Part shown: positions 55,776 through 64,000 of the stretch, piece by piece | Layout: the number at the start of each line of letters is the position of its first letter | Numbering within the stretch: the first letter of the stretch is position 1 | Assembly: GCF_014205675.1 (NCBI RefSeq) | Contig: NZ_JACIIX010000002.1 | Coordinates: forward strand, 141,970 to 205,969 | Source of the DNA: Novispirillum itersonii | GTDB taxonomy: Bacteria; Pseudomonadota; Alphaproteobacteria; Rhodospirillales; Rhodospirillaceae | DNA length: 64,000 nt | Reading direction: 5' to 3' | The notes under the pieces: model-generated | Database searches by the model: none | Seen by the model: the letters and a program-made list of their open reading frames with translations, nothing else | What the model was told of the DNA's origin: nothing | Translations under genes and position numbers: made by a program

Positions 55776-57461
55776 ATGTCATTCGTAAATGTGCGTATCA
55801 GTACAAAAATCGTCACGGTATTGTTTCTTCTGGGGGCGGTTGCGATTGGTCTTCTGGCCTCAATGATTGCGGCCCTGACCCGGACCGAGGCGACCTATAA
55901 TGACCTGCTGACCGGGGAGGCAAAGGCAGAGGTTTACCTGACCCGGGCCAATGTGCAGGTTGTATCTTTGGGGATGATGGTCTTCCGGGGTATAGCGGAA
56001 ACCGATCTGGCCAAGGTTGAGCAGATGCGGGCCGAATTTTTGGAGATGGAGAAGCCGTTTTATAAGCTTCTTGAGGACGCTGTGGCTGCCGTTCCGGATA
56101 AAAAGGCAGACATTGATGCGATTGCGGCCAGCTATCGGTCTGCTTACCAGATCGCAGGCCGGGTGTTTGAGCTGTCGTCCAGAAACGAGAACGTCGAAGC
56201 CAATGCCACTGCGGCGACCAGCTTTTATCCTGTTGCGGTCGACCTCCGTCAGAAGGTCATCAGCATACGGGATGCGGTGTCCAAGGCCTCTGCGCAGCGG
56301 TCTGGGCAGGTGTCTCAGGATGTCCGGGCAGAAACCTACCGGGGGGTGATCGGCGGCGGTCTGGCGGTATTGATCGGGGTACTGGGGGGGTATGCGCTCG
56401 CCCGGTACTACATCTCTTCGCCGCTGGTCCGTCTGTCCGCGACCATGGACCGTCTTGCCGCCGGTGATCTTGACGTTGCCGTCGAAGGCGAGGAGCGCCG
56501 GGATGAAGTGGGCGGCATGGCGCGCAGTCTGTCGGTCTTTAAGGCCAACGCCCTGCGGGCCCGGGCGATGGAGGCGGAGCAGGAAGCGGCCAGCCACCGG
56601 GCGGAGCAGGAAAAGCGGGCCCTGATGCACCGGATGGCGTATGACTTTGAAAACAAGGTCAAGGCAGTGGTGGAATCCGTCTCGGCTGCGGCGGTGCAGA
56701 TGCAGGCCAATGCCGAGGCGATGAGCGGCAGCACGGCGGAAGTGACCCGGCAGGGTGGGGATGCCGCCAGTGCCGCGACGCAGGCCACCGGCAATGTGCA
56801 GACCGTGGCGGCAGCGTCGGAAGAGCTGTCGGCGTCGATCTCTGAAATCTCCCGGCAGGTGACGCAGGCCAGTGACGTCAGCGCGCAGGCGGTGGGGCAG
56901 GCGGAGGAGACCGGTCGGGTGATCGAGGGGCTGTCCAACGCCGTGCGGAAGATCGGTGATGTCGCGGGGTTGATCTCTGATATCGCCAGTCAGACCAATC
57001 TTCTGGCCCTGAATGCCACCATCGAGGCCGCCCGCGCCGGAGAGGCCGGAAAGGGCTTCGCCGTCGTTGCCAATGAAGTGAAAAGTCTGGCCACCCAGAC
57101 CGCCCGGGCCACCGGGGAGATCACCGGTCAGATCAGTTCGGTGCAGCAGGCGACCCAAAGCGCGGTTGATGCGATTGCCTCGATCACCGCGACCATCGGC
57201 AACATCAGCGCCATTTCGACCACCATCGCCAGTGCGGTGGAAGAACAGAGTGCCGCCACCAGCGAAATCGCCCGCAATGCCGAACAGGCGGCGATCGGCA
57301 CGGAGCGGGTGACGGCCAGTGTGTCGGTGATTGCCCGGTCGTCGCAGTCGGTGTCCGATGCGGCAGGACAGGTGCTGTCGGCGTCGTCGGATCTGGCCCG
57401 GCAGTCCTCCATTCTCAGTCGTGAAGTCGATACCTTTATCGCTGAGATCCGGGCCGGTTAA
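55776..57461 (+). CDS. Methyl-accepting chemotaxis protein 3
   Basis: A 561-residue chemoreceptor of the same length and layout as receptors 1 and 2 but more diverged. Membrane helices lie at about 11-32 and 187-208 around a helical sensor. HAMP includes [17 protein letters not shown], and the tip is [20 protein letters not shown]. The C-terminus [10 protein letters not shown] is shared, without a CheR-binding pentapeptide. It probably represents the older branch of a local gene amplification. Ligands are unknown. Confidence 0.95.
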   Translation: MSFVNVRISTKIVTVLFLLGAVAIGLLASMIAALTRTEATYNDLLTGEAKAEVYLTRANVQVVSLGMMVFRGIAETDLAKVEQMRAEFLEMEKPFYKLLEDAVAAVPDKKADIDAIAASYRSAYQIAGRVFELSSRNENVEANATAATSFYPVAVDLRQKVISIRDAVSKASAQRSGQVSQDVRAETYRGVIGGGLAVLIGVLGGYALARYYISSPLVRLSATMDRLAAGDLDVAVEGEERRDEVGGMARSLSVFKANALRARAMEAEQEAASHRAEQEKRALMHRMAYDFENKVKAVVESVSAAAVQMQANAEAMSGSTAEVTRQGGDAASAATQATGNVQTVAAASEELSASISEISRQVTQASDVSAQAVGQAEETGRVIEGLSNAVRKIGDVAGLISDIASQTNLLALNATIEAARAGEAGKGFAVVANEVKSLATQTARATGEITGQISSVQQATQSAVDAIASITATIGNISAISTTIASAVEEQSAATSEIARNAEQAAIGTERVTASVSVIARSSQSVSDAAGQVLSASSDLARQSSILSREVDTFIAEIRAG

Positions 57462-57502
57462 AAGTTCCTGATTTGTTCTTTTTTGTATGATAGGGTTCCG
57501 GG

Positions 57503-58639
57503 ATGGAAGAAATCAAGCCATCCCGGACCGCCGATGTTCTGCGGGCGCAGCACCGTGGCACCGCCTCCAACCGCAGTGGGCGGTATGAGCGGGACAGCCG
57601 GGTGCTGGCCGACGATGGCTGGGGCAGTATCGTCGGCGGCTGGTGGTCAGAGGGCGAGGCCGTCAACCAGCCCCCTCTGGCCACCACTGTTCAGGTCGAT
57701 ACCAGTCGCAGCATTCTGGCCCGCAACGACAGCCCGGATATTCCCTTTGACCGGTCGGTGAACCCGTACCGGGGCTGTGAGCACGGCTGTTCCTATTGCT
57801 TTGCCCGCCCCAGTCATGCCTGGCTCGGCCTGTCGCCGGGGCTGGATTTTGAAACCCGGCTGTTTGCCAAGCCGGACGCCGCCCCTTTGCTGGAACAGGC
57901 CTTCCGGGCCAGAGGCTATCAGCCCGCCCCGCTGGGGTTGGGCACCAACACCGACCCCTGGCAGCCGGTGGAGCGGCAGCTGCGCATCACCCGGTCGGTG
58001 CTGGAGGTTCTGGACGCTTACAGCCACCCGGTGGCGATTGTCACCAAAGGGGCGATGATTGCCCGCGATGCCGATGTTCTCGGGCGGATGGCGGCACGGG
58101 GGCTGGTGTCAGTCAGCCTTTCCGTCACCACGCTGGACCGCGACCTGTCGCGGCGGCTGGAGCCCCGGGCCTCAACCCCGTCCGCCCGGCTGCGGGCAAT
58201 CCGGGTTCTGGCTGATGCCGGGGTGCCGGTGCGGGTGAATGCTGCCCCGATGATCCCCGGCCTGAATGATCATGAACTGGATGCCATTCTGGCGGCCGGA
58301 AAGGAGGCCGGTGCGGAGAGTGCCGGGGCCATTCTGCTGCGCCTGCCGCAGGAGGTGCGGGAGCTGTTTGCCGAATGGCTGGAAACCCATGTGCCGGACC
58401 GGGCCGCGCGGGTGCTGTCGCTGATCCGGCAATGCCGGGACGGGGACCTGAATTCTGCCGCCTTCGGCGACCGGATGCGCGGGCAGGGGCCGGTGGCGGA
58501 CCTGTTGTGGCAGCGGTTCCGGCTGGCGGCAAAGCGGGCCGGGCTGCGGATGTCTATTCCCACCCTGCGGACCGACCTGTTTGCCTGCCCGCCGCAGAAA
58601 CTGCACCTGAAGGCCGGGGACCAGATGAGCCTGTTCTGA
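57503..58639 (+). CDS. PA0069-family radical SAM protein
   Basis: A 378-residue radical SAM protein related to spore photoproduct lyase-like enzymes (PA0069 family). The 4Fe-4S cysteines are Cys92, Cys96 and Cys99 in CEHGCSYC, and NPYRGCEHGC is the family signature. The barrel continues with LGTNTDPWQPVE, IVTKGAMIARD and VNAAPMIPGLND. No second auxiliary-cluster motif is clear. Substrate and reaction are unknown for this family. It starts 41 bases after chemoreceptor 3 and ends at a strong bidirectional terminator. Confidence 0.88.
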   Translation: MEEIKPSRTADVLRAQHRGTASNRSGRYERDSRVLADDGWGSIVGGWWSEGEAVNQPPLATTVQVDTSRSILARNDSPDIPFDRSVNPYRGCEHGCSYCFARPSHAWLGLSPGLDFETRLFAKPDAAPLLEQAFRARGYQPAPLGLGTNTDPWQPVERQLRITRSVLEVLDAYSHPVAIVTKGAMIARDADVLGRMAARGLVSVSLSVTTLDRDLSRRLEPRASTPSARLRAIRVLADAGVPVRVNAAPMIPGLNDHELDAILAAGKEAGAESAGAILLRLPQEVRELFAEWLETHVPDRAARVLSLIRQCRDGDLNSAAFGDRMRGQGPVADLLWQRFRLAAKRAGLRMSIPTLRTDLFACPPQKLHLKAGDQMSLF

Positions 58640-58650
58640 TGGGCAAATAA

Positions 58651-58690
58651 ACAACGGGACGCCAGATATCCGGCGTCCCGTTGTCTTTGC
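58651..58690. terminator. Bidirectional terminator between the radical SAM gene and apt
   Basis: ACAACGGGACGCC (58651-58663) pairs perfectly with GGCGTCCCGTTGT (58672-58684) between converging genes; CTTTGC follows on the plus strand and TTTATTTGCC on the minus strand. Confidence 0.85.
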
Positions 58691-58701
58691 TCCAGACGGG
58701 C

Positions 58702-59217
58702 TTATTCGTCGTAGCTGGCCAGCGTGGCGACCGGCACATCAAGGCGGTCCCGGCCATGCAGGAAGTTCAGCTCGACAATGGCGGCAACGCCGACCACCTC
58801 GGCCCCGACCTTGCGGAACAGCTGCACGGCAGCATTGGCGGTGCCGCCGGTGGCCAGCAGGTCATCCAGCACCACCACGCGCTGGCCCGGTTCCACCGCG
58901 TCAGCCTGAATCTCAATGGAATCAGACCCGTATTCCAGATCGTAATCATACCGCACGGTGGCACCCGGCAGCTTGTTGCGCTTGCGCACCATCACAAAGC
59001 CGCAGCCCAGCTTCAGGGCCAGCGGGGCGGCGGTCAGGAAGCCGCGTGACTCGATTCCGGCCAGAACATCGGGGCGCCAGCCCCCGACCACCTTGGCCAG
59101 ACGGCCCATGGTCACCTGCCACGCATCCGGATGACGCAGCAGGGTGGAGATGTCATAGAAGTTGATCCCCGGCTTGGGAAAATCGGGAATCGACCGGATA
59201 TGTTCTTTGATGTCCAT
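58702..59217 (-). CDS. apt: Adenine phosphoribosyltransferase
   Basis: A 171-residue cytosolic enzyme that makes AMP from adenine and PRPP. The PRPP-binding motif is [33 protein letters not shown] and VRKRNKLPG complete the Apt pattern. The frame is open from 59469, but homology and length place the start at the ATG at 59217 ([14 protein letters not shown]). It could reclaim the adenine released by MtnP about 10 kb away. Divergent from the DUF2336 gene. Confidence 0.95.
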   Translation of the reverse strand: MDIKEHIRSIPDFPKPGINFYDISTLLRHPDAWQVTMGRLAKVVGGWRPDVLAGIESRGFLTAAPLALKLGCGFVMVRKRNKLPGATVRYDYDLEYGSDSIEIQADAVEPGQRVVVLDDLLATGGTANAAVQLFRKVGAEVVGVAAIVELNFLHGRDRLDVPVATLASYDE

Positions 59218-59331
59218 CGCGGAATCCTGAGGCGTCAGCAGGCTGAATAAAAAGGGGAAACGGCCCTGCCGTGCCCGATGGTCCGGGCGGCGCGGGGCCA
59301 GACCGGCGGATCGTACTGATTTGGGCGCGAT

Positions 59332-59347
59332 TGGCAACAGACTTGCA
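59332..59347 (+). promoter_or_regulatory. Sigma-54 promoter upstream of the DUF2336 gene
   Basis: TGGCAACAGACTTGCA has GG and GC separated by exactly 10 bases and matches the TGGCA...TTGCA consensus well. It lies 122 bases before the ATG at 59469. Confidence 0.65.
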
Positions 59348-59468
59348 ACGCCACCGTCATGGCAGGCGATGCCAACTATACAGAAAGTGTTTTTCCAGTT
59401 ACCTTTACAGGTGGCGGGACAGCATGTGTCCGGCCTATCGCGCACTGTCAAAAGAGTCAGGCCAGCCA

Positions 59469-60590
59469 ATGGCGGATACGCAGCTTACAACGGAAGATGT
59501 GCGACGGCTTCTACAGGAACCGTCAGCGGGTGTGCGGGCGGAGACTGCCGGCAAGCTGGCCCGTCAGTTCGATGACCGCAACCTGTCGGAGACGGAGCGC
59601 CGCATCGCCGAAGATATCTTCCGGCTGATGGTCAAGGATGCCGAGGTCCGCGTGCGGGAAGCCCTGTCGGAGAACCTGAAGGGCAACCCGATGGTGCCCC
59701 ACGATGTTGCCGTGGCGCTGGCCCGGGATGTCGGCAGCGTGGCCCTGCCGGTGCTGGAATTTTCTGATGTCCTGACCCCGGCGGACCTGATTGATATCGT
59801 CCGCATCAAGGATCCGGAGCGGCAGAAGGCGGTTGCCCGCCGCCGGGTGGTGCAGTCCGACGTGGCCGATGCACTGGTCGAGGACGGCGGGGCGGATGTT
59901 GCCGCGACGCTGGCCGCCAATCCGGGGGCTGATCTGCCGGAAACCACCATGCTGAAGATGGTGGAGAAATTCGGTGATGATGAACGGGTGCAGTCGCCGC
60001 TGGTCAACCGGTCCTATCTGCCGGTGACGGTGTCGGAACGTCTGGTCCACCGGGTGTCGGAAGCGCTGCGGGATCATCTGCTGCGCAATCATGAGCTGCC
60101 GTCCGATCTGGCGGCGGATCTGGTGCTGCAAAGCCGGGAACGCGCCACCATCACCCTGTCCAGTGAATCCTCGGAAGACGAGGTGGACCGTCTGGTCCGG
60201 CAGATGGCCGAGCATGACCGCCTGACCCCGTCGATTATCGTCCGGGCGATCTGCATGGGCGATCTGAAGTTCTTCGAATACTCCATGGCGCTGAAAAGCG
60301 GTGTGCCGATCGTCAATACCCGGGAACTGATCCACGACAGCGGTGTTCTGGGGCTGAAGGGCATTTATGAACGGGCCGGTCTGCCGATGACCATGTTCCC
60401 GGCGGTGCGGGCGGCGATTGATGTGGTGGCCGAAGCCGATTATGACGGTGAAAGCAATGACCGCGAACGCTATCAGCGCCGGGTTCTGGAACGGGTGCTG
60501 ACCCAGTACGATGATCTGGGTGTGCAGTTTGAAAGCGCCGATCTGGAATATCTGCTGGGCAAGATGGATAAGCTGGCTCCGCTGGCGTAA
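59469..60590 (+). CDS. DUF2336 domain protein
   Basis: A 373-residue soluble protein built of HEAT-like helical repeats, a family common in alphaproteobacteria and of unclear function. Repeats such as [21 protein letters not shown] and [20 protein letters not shown] fill the N-terminal half, and the DUF2336 core follows with [22 protein letters not shown]. The frame is open from 59271, but that part is antisense to apt; the ATG at 59469 starts the repeats, with a weak ribosome site. A sigma-54 promoter upstream suggests control with motility or nitrogen genes. Confidence 0.8.
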   Translation: MADTQLTTEDVRRLLQEPSAGVRAETAGKLARQFDDRNLSETERRIAEDIFRLMVKDAEVRVREALSENLKGNPMVPHDVAVALARDVGSVALPVLEFSDVLTPADLIDIVRIKDPERQKAVARRRVVQSDVADALVEDGGADVAATLAANPGADLPETTMLKMVEKFGDDERVQSPLVNRSYLPVTVSERLVHRVSEALRDHLLRNHELPSDLAADLVLQSRERATITLSSESSEDEVDRLVRQMAEHDRLTPSIIVRAICMGDLKFFEYSMALKSGVPIVNTRELIHDSGVLGLKGIYERAGLPMTMFPAVRAAIDVVAEADYDGESNDRERYQRRVLERVLTQYDDLGVQFESADLEYLLGKMDKLAPLA

Positions 60591-60617
60591 CCGGCGTGGC
60601 CCACAGTGTGATCCGGG

Positions 60618-60648
60618 AAGGGGGAGGTCTCAGGGCCTCCCCCTTTTT
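60618..60648 (+). terminator. Terminator after the DUF2336 gene
   Basis: GGGGGAGG (60620-60627) pairs with CCTCCCCC (60636-60643), followed by TTTTT. It begins about 30 bases after the stop. Confidence 0.9.
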
Positions 60649-60689
60649 CCTGTCCGCTGCCTGCCATCCGCTGTGTCCGGGGCGGGGTG

Positions 60690-60719
60690 TTGACGGTGCG
60701 GCGGTGGCCGGGGTATAGA
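60690..60719 (+). promoter_or_regulatory. Promoter for the methyltransferase leader
   Basis: TTGACG (60690-60695) and TATAGA (60714-60719) with an 18-base spacer form a plausible sigma-70 promoter. It implies a leader of roughly 185 bases before the methyltransferase. Confidence 0.55.
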
Positions 60720-60843
60720 AAAACTGCTCTGGCGGAGCTGAATGGCACAGGCGAACGCGGCAGGTGACTGCATCAGGCAGGCCCTGAGGTGCCGGAAAAC
60801 TACTTGCCCCGAATGCGGGACGGCCTCCCGTGGAGGGAGCAGT
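60720..60843 (+). other. Structured leader, unassigned
   Basis: This gene-free leader can fold. GGCAC (60744-60748) pairs with GTGCC (60789-60793) around inner GC-rich arms. CGGGA (60816-60820) pairs with TCCCG (60826-60830), in competition with CCTCC (60824-60828) and GGAGG (60832-60836). The last pairing would hide the ribosome site of the short ORF at 60844. I do not recognise a known riboswitch or small RNA class. Confidence 0.4.
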
Positions 60844-60921
60844 ATGGTTTACCGCCTGATGTATCCGATCTTTTCTGATGTTATCTCAGCCGCCCTGCGG
60901 AGGGTCCGTCATGCAGGATGA
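60844..60921 (+). CDS. Possible 25-residue leader peptide
   Basis: A 25-codon ORF (begins MVYRLMYPIFSDV, ends RRVRHAG, stop TGA) with an excellent ribosome site, GGAGG at 60832-60836, seven bases before the ATG. It overlaps the methyltransferase start by 11 bases in a different frame, so translation of the two could be coupled. There is no known family match. It could be a regulatory upstream ORF or a chance frame. Confidence 0.4.
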   Translation: MVYRLMYPIFSDVISAALRRVRHAG

Positions 60922-61597
60922 AGCCCTCTTCCTGCCGGTGGCGGCAGCCTATGACCGCTGGTCTTCCTTCTATGACGCCTACGACAATCCAATGGTTTTT
61001 GGTGCCTCTCAGGTGGTGGACGATCTGTCTGCGACCGTTGGCGGCAAGGGGGTGGTGGAGTTCGGCTGCGGGACCGGCCGCAATCTGGCTCACCTGAAGC
61101 GGGGCGGGGCGAAGGACCTGATCGGCTGTGATCTGTCGCTGGGCATGCTGGAACAGGCCTGGGCCCGGGATCCGCACTTTCTCCTGTTCCGGCAGGATAT
61201 GGCGCAGCCGGTGCCGCTGGCGGATCGCTGTGCGGATCTGGTGCTGTTCTGTCTGACGCTGGAGCATGTCGGCGATCTGACCGGCCCGCTGCGGGAAGCC
61301 CGGCGTCTCCTGCGGGAGGGTGGGGAGATCGTGATGATTGAAATCCATCCGTTCCTGTCCCTCAACACGGTCAGTGCCCATTTCCGTGACGGCGACAGCC
61401 TTGTGCGGATGCCGACCTTTGCGCATCAGTTTTCTGATTACATCGCCGCCTGTGCCGCCGCTGGCCTGACTTTGCGGGGGTGCCGCGAATGGCGGCCCTG
61501 TGATTTTCACGGGCCGGTCCCGGAGAAAGTGTTCAAGCGCGGGGCGGAAACCCCGCTGCTGGTCCAGCTGACGGCAGCCCCGGCAGGGACCCTGTAG
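60911..61597 (+). CDS. SAM-dependent methyltransferase
   Basis: A 228-residue class I methyltransferase. The SAM-binding motif I is VVEFGCGTGRNL, motif II falls around DLIGCDLSLGMLEQA, and FCLTLEHVGDLTGPLREARRLLREGG is the UbiE/type-11-like core. The frame is open from 60878, but GGAGGG before the ATG at 60911 decides the start. A structured leader and a short ORF precede it. Substrate unknown. It converges on the Lrp gene with a 5-base gap. Confidence 0.85.
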   Translation: MQDEALFLPVAAAYDRWSSFYDAYDNPMVFGASQVVDDLSATVGGKGVVEFGCGTGRNLAHLKRGGAKDLIGCDLSLGMLEQAWARDPHFLLFRQDMAQPVPLADRCADLVLFCLTLEHVGDLTGPLREARRLLREGGEIVMIEIHPFLSLNTVSAHFRDGDSLVRMPTFAHQFSDYIAACAAAGLTLRGCREWRPCDFHGPVPEKVFKRGAETPLLVQLTAAPAGTL

Positions 61598-61602
61598 GGC
61601 GC

Positions 61603-62031
61603 TTACCGGTCAAACCGGGTGGCCATCAGGATGGATGTCTGAGTGCGGTCAACCCCGGTGACCGCCCCGATGCGGTCGGTGACGGCATCCATGGCATCCA
61701 TGGTTTCGGTCGTTACCTCGGCGATCATGTCAAACATGCCACTGATGGTGTGCAGGGCCCGGACTTCCAGAATCTGGCGGATGGCGTGGGCGACCCGGGC
61801 GGCGTGCTTGGGTTGCACGCTCAGCATCACATGGGCGCGGATCATCCGCTGCGAGAAGTCATCGGTCAGGCGGATGGTGTAGCCGCCGATCACCCCGGTT
61901 TCCTCCAGCCGCAGGATCCGGCTCTGCACCGTGCTGCGGGAAATGCCGAGGCGGCGGGCCAATGCGGCGGTCGGTTCCCGGGCATTGGCGCGCAGGGCAT
62001 CCAGCAGGCGGCGGTCGAGGTCATCAAGCAT
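61603..62031 (-). CDS. Lrp/AsnC-family regulator
   Basis: A 142-residue regulator. The N-terminal helix-turn-helix includes LARRLGISRSTVQSRILRLEETGVI, and the C-terminal RAM domain includes ALHTISGMFDMIAEVTTE. The frame is open from a GTG at 62073, but the ATG at 62031 (MLDDLDRRLLDAL) fits the family. Divergent from the saccharopine-dehydrogenase-like gene, which it probably controls in response to an amino acid, perhaps lysine. Confidence 0.88.
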   Translation of the reverse strand: MLDDLDRRLLDALRANAREPTAALARRLGISRSTVQSRILRLEETGVIGGYTIRLTDDFSQRMIRAHVMLSVQPKHAARVAHAIRQILEVRALHTISGMFDMIAEVTTETMDAMDAVTDRIGAVTGVDRTQTSILMATRFDR

Positions 62032-62184
62032 TTCGCCAGAAACTCCGTCATTTTGATCTGTCTTACCGCGCACTATGGCAGAATGAGGCCTTCAGATCGA
62101 CTGTTTTGCGTTTCAGAATGGGTCTTAACAGGCAGGGAGAACCATCCGGTGCCCCTGCTGACAGAACGCAAACAGGAGGTTCTC

Positions 62185-63309
62185 ATGCGTGACATTCTGC
62201 TTCTCGGCGGTGGCAAAATCGGGGAAACCATTGTCGATCTGCTGACCGCGACCGGCGATTATGCCGTGACCATCGCTGACCAGAATGACGCCGCGCTGGC
62301 GCGCCTGCCGCAGCGCCCGAACATGAAGACGCTGGTGCTGAACGCTGCCGATACCGAGGCCCTGCGGGCGGCCATGAAGGGCCGTTTCGCCGTTCTCAGC
62401 GCCCTGCCGTACACCCTGACCATCGAAGTGGCCCGCGCCGCCCGTGACCTTGGCGTGCATTACCTCGACCTGACCGAAGACGTGGCCTCCACCCGTGCCG
62501 TCAAGCAGTTCGCGGTGGAAGGGACCTCGACCTTCATCCCGCAGTGCGGTCTGGCCCCGGGGTTCATCTCGGTGGTGGCGCATGATGTGGCCAGCCGCTA
62601 TGACACCCTCGACAGCGTCAAGATGCGCGTCGGCGCGTTGCCGGTGTATCCGCACAACGCCCTGAAGTATAACCTGACCTGGAGCACCGACGGCCTGATC
62701 AACGAGTATCTGGAGCCGTGCGAAGCTGTGGTGGACGGTGAAAAGGTGCTGGTGCCGCCGCTGGAAGAGCTGGAACACCTGTCCCTCGACGGCGTGGAAT
62801 ACGAAGCCTTCAACACCTCCGGCGGTCTCGGCACCCTGTGCGATACCCTGTCGGGCAAGGTCCGTACCCTGAACTACCGCTCGATCCGCTACCCGGGTCA
62901 CCGCGATATCATGAAGGTTCTGCTTCAGGACCTGCGTCTGGGCGAACGCCGTGATGTGCTGAAGGACATCATGGAACGGTCGATCCCGGCCACCCCGCAG
63001 GATGTGATCGTGATTTTCGTCACCGTCAGCGGTTACCGCAACGGCCGCCTGCTTCAGGAAAGCTATGCCAACAAGGTGTATGGCCGCATGGTCGGCGATA
63101 CCTTCCGTTCCGGCATCCAGATCACCACTGCCGCCGGGATCTGCACCATGCTGGACCTGCTGCATGAAGGCAAGCTGCCGTCCCGTGGTTTCGTGAAGCA
63201 GGAAGATGTCGATCTCGCCACCTTCCTGTCCAACCGCTTCGGCAAGGTCTATGCCCAGAACGAAGGCGGTGCCGCCGCCGGGGTCGGGGCCGGATCGAAG
63301 GCGGCCTGA
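62185..63309 (+). CDS. Saccharopine dehydrogenase / lysine 6-dehydrogenase-like enzyme
   Basis: A 374-residue NAD(P)-dependent enzyme. The Rossmann motif is ILLLGGGKIGETIVDLL at the N-terminus. CGLAPGFISVVAHD and the C-terminal catalytic region fit the saccharopine dehydrogenase/lysine dehydrogenase group, and length is close to lysine 6-dehydrogenase. AGGAGG at 62174-62179 fixes the ATG; the open frame from 61750 is antisense to the Lrp gene. With the divergent Lrp regulator it may act in lysine breakdown; carboxynorspermidine-type or other amino-acid reactions remain possible. Confidence 0.8.
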   Translation: MRDILLLGGGKIGETIVDLLTATGDYAVTIADQNDAALARLPQRPNMKTLVLNAADTEALRAAMKGRFAVLSALPYTLTIEVARAARDLGVHYLDLTEDVASTRAVKQFAVEGTSTFIPQCGLAPGFISVVAHDVASRYDTLDSVKMRVGALPVYPHNALKYNLTWSTDGLINEYLEPCEAVVDGEKVLVPPLEELEHLSLDGVEYEAFNTSGGLGTLCDTLSGKVRTLNYRSIRYPGHRDIMKVLLQDLRLGERRDVLKDIMERSIPATPQDVIVIFVTVSGYRNGRLLQESYANKVYGRMVGDTFRSGIQITTAAGICTMLDLLHEGKLPSRGFVKQEDVDLATFLSNRFGKVYAQNEGGAAAGVGAGSKAA

Positions 63310-63332
63310 TCGCCTGCCCGTCTCTGCGGAAA

Positions 63333-63363
63333 GGGGGTGTCCGGAAACGGACGCCCCCTTTTC
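63333..63363 (+). terminator. Terminator after the saccharopine-dehydrogenase-like gene
   Basis: GGGGGTGTCCG pairs with CGGACGCCCCC around GAAA (63333-63358, one G-T pair) and is followed by TTTTCC. Confidence 0.85.
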
Positions 63364-63431
63364 CTTTATGGATACCGGGGGTAGAGTTCGGGATAAGAGG
63401 GCTTCCAAAGAAGCCGGGAGAGGAGTGTCCC

Positions 63432-63755
63432 ATGGCGCGCGATATCCTGTATCTGCTGCATCCGGCCTTTGCGTCGGAAACGGGGGTCCGGCAGTTCTGC
63501 CCGGACTGCATGATTGTTGAAGGCCTTCTGGCGACGGTGCCGGGCCTGCGGGAGGGATTGGACATCCGCTATGTCGATTTCCCCCGCCCGCGTCAGGCGA
63601 TTGTTGATTTTGTTGGCCCGGAGAAACAGGGGTGCCCGCTGCTGATCCGTGATACGCCGCAGGGCCGGACGGTGACCGAGGACATGACGGAGATCCTGAC
63701 CTGTCTGGTGCATGCCCATGGCGTGCCGGCGGCCCGGGGCCGGGTGGTGCTGTGA
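63432..63755 (+). CDS. DUF3088 domain protein
   Basis: A 107-residue protein of the DUF3088 family, function unknown. It begins ARDILYLLHPAF and includes FCPDCMIVEGLLA with a CxxC pair, then VDFPRPRQAIVDFVGPE, the conserved family block. The CxxC near the N-terminus and predicted alternating strands and helices suggest a thioredoxin-like fold. GGAGAGGAG precedes the ATG. Its stop overlaps the start of the MFS gene (GTGA), so the two are probably co-translated. Confidence 0.8.
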   Translation: MARDILYLLHPAFASETGVRQFCPDCMIVEGLLATVPGLREGLDIRYVDFPRPRQAIVDFVGPEKQGCPLLIRDTPQGRTVTEDMTEILTCLVHAHGVPAARGRVVL

Positions 63756-64000
63756 GCCGCCGGTCCGGCCACCCGCCTAAAAAGGACCCGGCGGCCCCGA
63801 AAGGGTTCTGGGCGATCCTGCGCAGCCTGTCGCGGACGGTGTGGCTGGTCGGCTTTATCAGCCTGCTGAATGATGCCGCCAGCGATATGGTCTATCCGCT
63901 GGTGCCGCTGTATCTGGCGACGGTGCTGATGGCCGGGCCGTCGGCGCTGGGCCTGATTGAAGGGGTGGCGGATGCCACCTCCAGCCTGCTGAAGCTGGTG
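63752..64000 (+). CDS. MFS transporter, partial (runs off the window)
   Basis: An open frame from a GTG at 63752 to the window end gives 83 residues without a stop. A basic N-terminus leads to a first helix (VWLVGFISLLNDAASDMVYPLVPLYL) and LGLIEGVADATSSLLKLV, a pattern typical of major facilitator drug/metabolite transporters with the GxxEGxAxxTxSLLK motif. The GTG overlaps the DUF3088 stop by four bases. Substrate unknown; most of the gene lies outside. Confidence 0.75.
   Translation, partial: MSRRSGHPPKKDPAAPKGFWAILRSLSRTVWLVGFISLLNDAASDMVYPLVPLYLATVLMAGPSALGLIEGVADATSSLLKLV

Noticed and set aside
55456-55900. Short plus-strand ORFs before chemoreceptor 3
   Set aside because: No ribosome sites or family features; one runs into the receptor in another frame.
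60720-60921. SRP RNA, cobalamin or glycine riboswitch
   Set aside because: Short resemblances such as GGAGGGAGCAG are present, but the defining loops and conserved boxes of these classes are absent.

Overview
This is a GC-rich chromosomal window with dense, operon-rich gene order and no tRNA, rRNA, CRISPR array or insertion sequence that I can see. It looks like a motile, metabolically versatile alphaproteobacterium, most likely a Rhodospirillales spirillum. The evidence is an alphaproteobacterial GAAC-N7-GAAC SOS box in front of recA, cckA directly behind flhB, a fused IIA-HPr-EI fructose PTS protein, and an mtnP-mtnA-class II aldolase cluster like the DHAP shunt of Rhodospirillum rubrum. 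The species call is inference.

Layout. 1-5.3 kb: a hairpin-rich 96-bp repeat present twice in front of an iron-type alcohol dehydrogenase, a membrane diguanylate cyclase, a glutathione transferase and a ferric-reductase-like flavocytochrome. 5.3-11.9 kb: fruR, divergent from fruB-fruK-fruA, with two LacI-type operators exactly 100 bp apart. 11.9-18.1 kb: a minus-strand operon (solute-binding protein, permease, TonB receptor, ATPase, NnrS protein) preceded by an FNR/DNR-type dyad and a Fur-like box. 18.2-24.8 kb: a tripartite RND efflux operon and its divergent TetR regulator. 24.9-32.7 kb: a seven-gene operon joining a Pot-type ABC importer to a three-subunit FAD/2Fe-2S imino-acid or opine dehydrogenase, with a divergent IclR regulator. 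32.9-38.8 kb: a two-part chromate transporter, uvrB, recA and an EamA exporter.

38.8-47.5 kb is a flagellar export and basal-body region. On the minus strand it reads flgB-flgC-fliE-fliQ-fliR-flhB-cckA. Divergently it reads an FlhB-tail paralogue with a coding minisatellite, an unknown protein, fliO and fliP. 47.5-50.8 kb: a DUF4442 protein and the methylthioadenosine salvage genes. 50.8-57.5 kb: three same-length tandem chemoreceptors and a probably frameshifted XRE regulator. 57.5-64 kb: a radical SAM protein, apt, a DUF2336 gene behind a good sigma-54 promoter, a methyltransferase with an overlapping short upstream ORF, an Lrp regulator, a saccharopine-dehydrogenase-like enzyme, a DUF3088 protein and the start of an MFS transporter cut by the window edge.

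The most unusual signals are the tandem structured repeat at the left edge, the dual Fur plus FNR/DNR-type control region of the TonB-ABC-NnrS operon, the repeat-bearing FlhB-tail protein, the C7 frameshift in the XRE gene, and the structured leader plus short ORF before the methyltransferase. Start codons were moved from the longest ORF wherever a ribosome binding site, overlap or signal peptide decided it.
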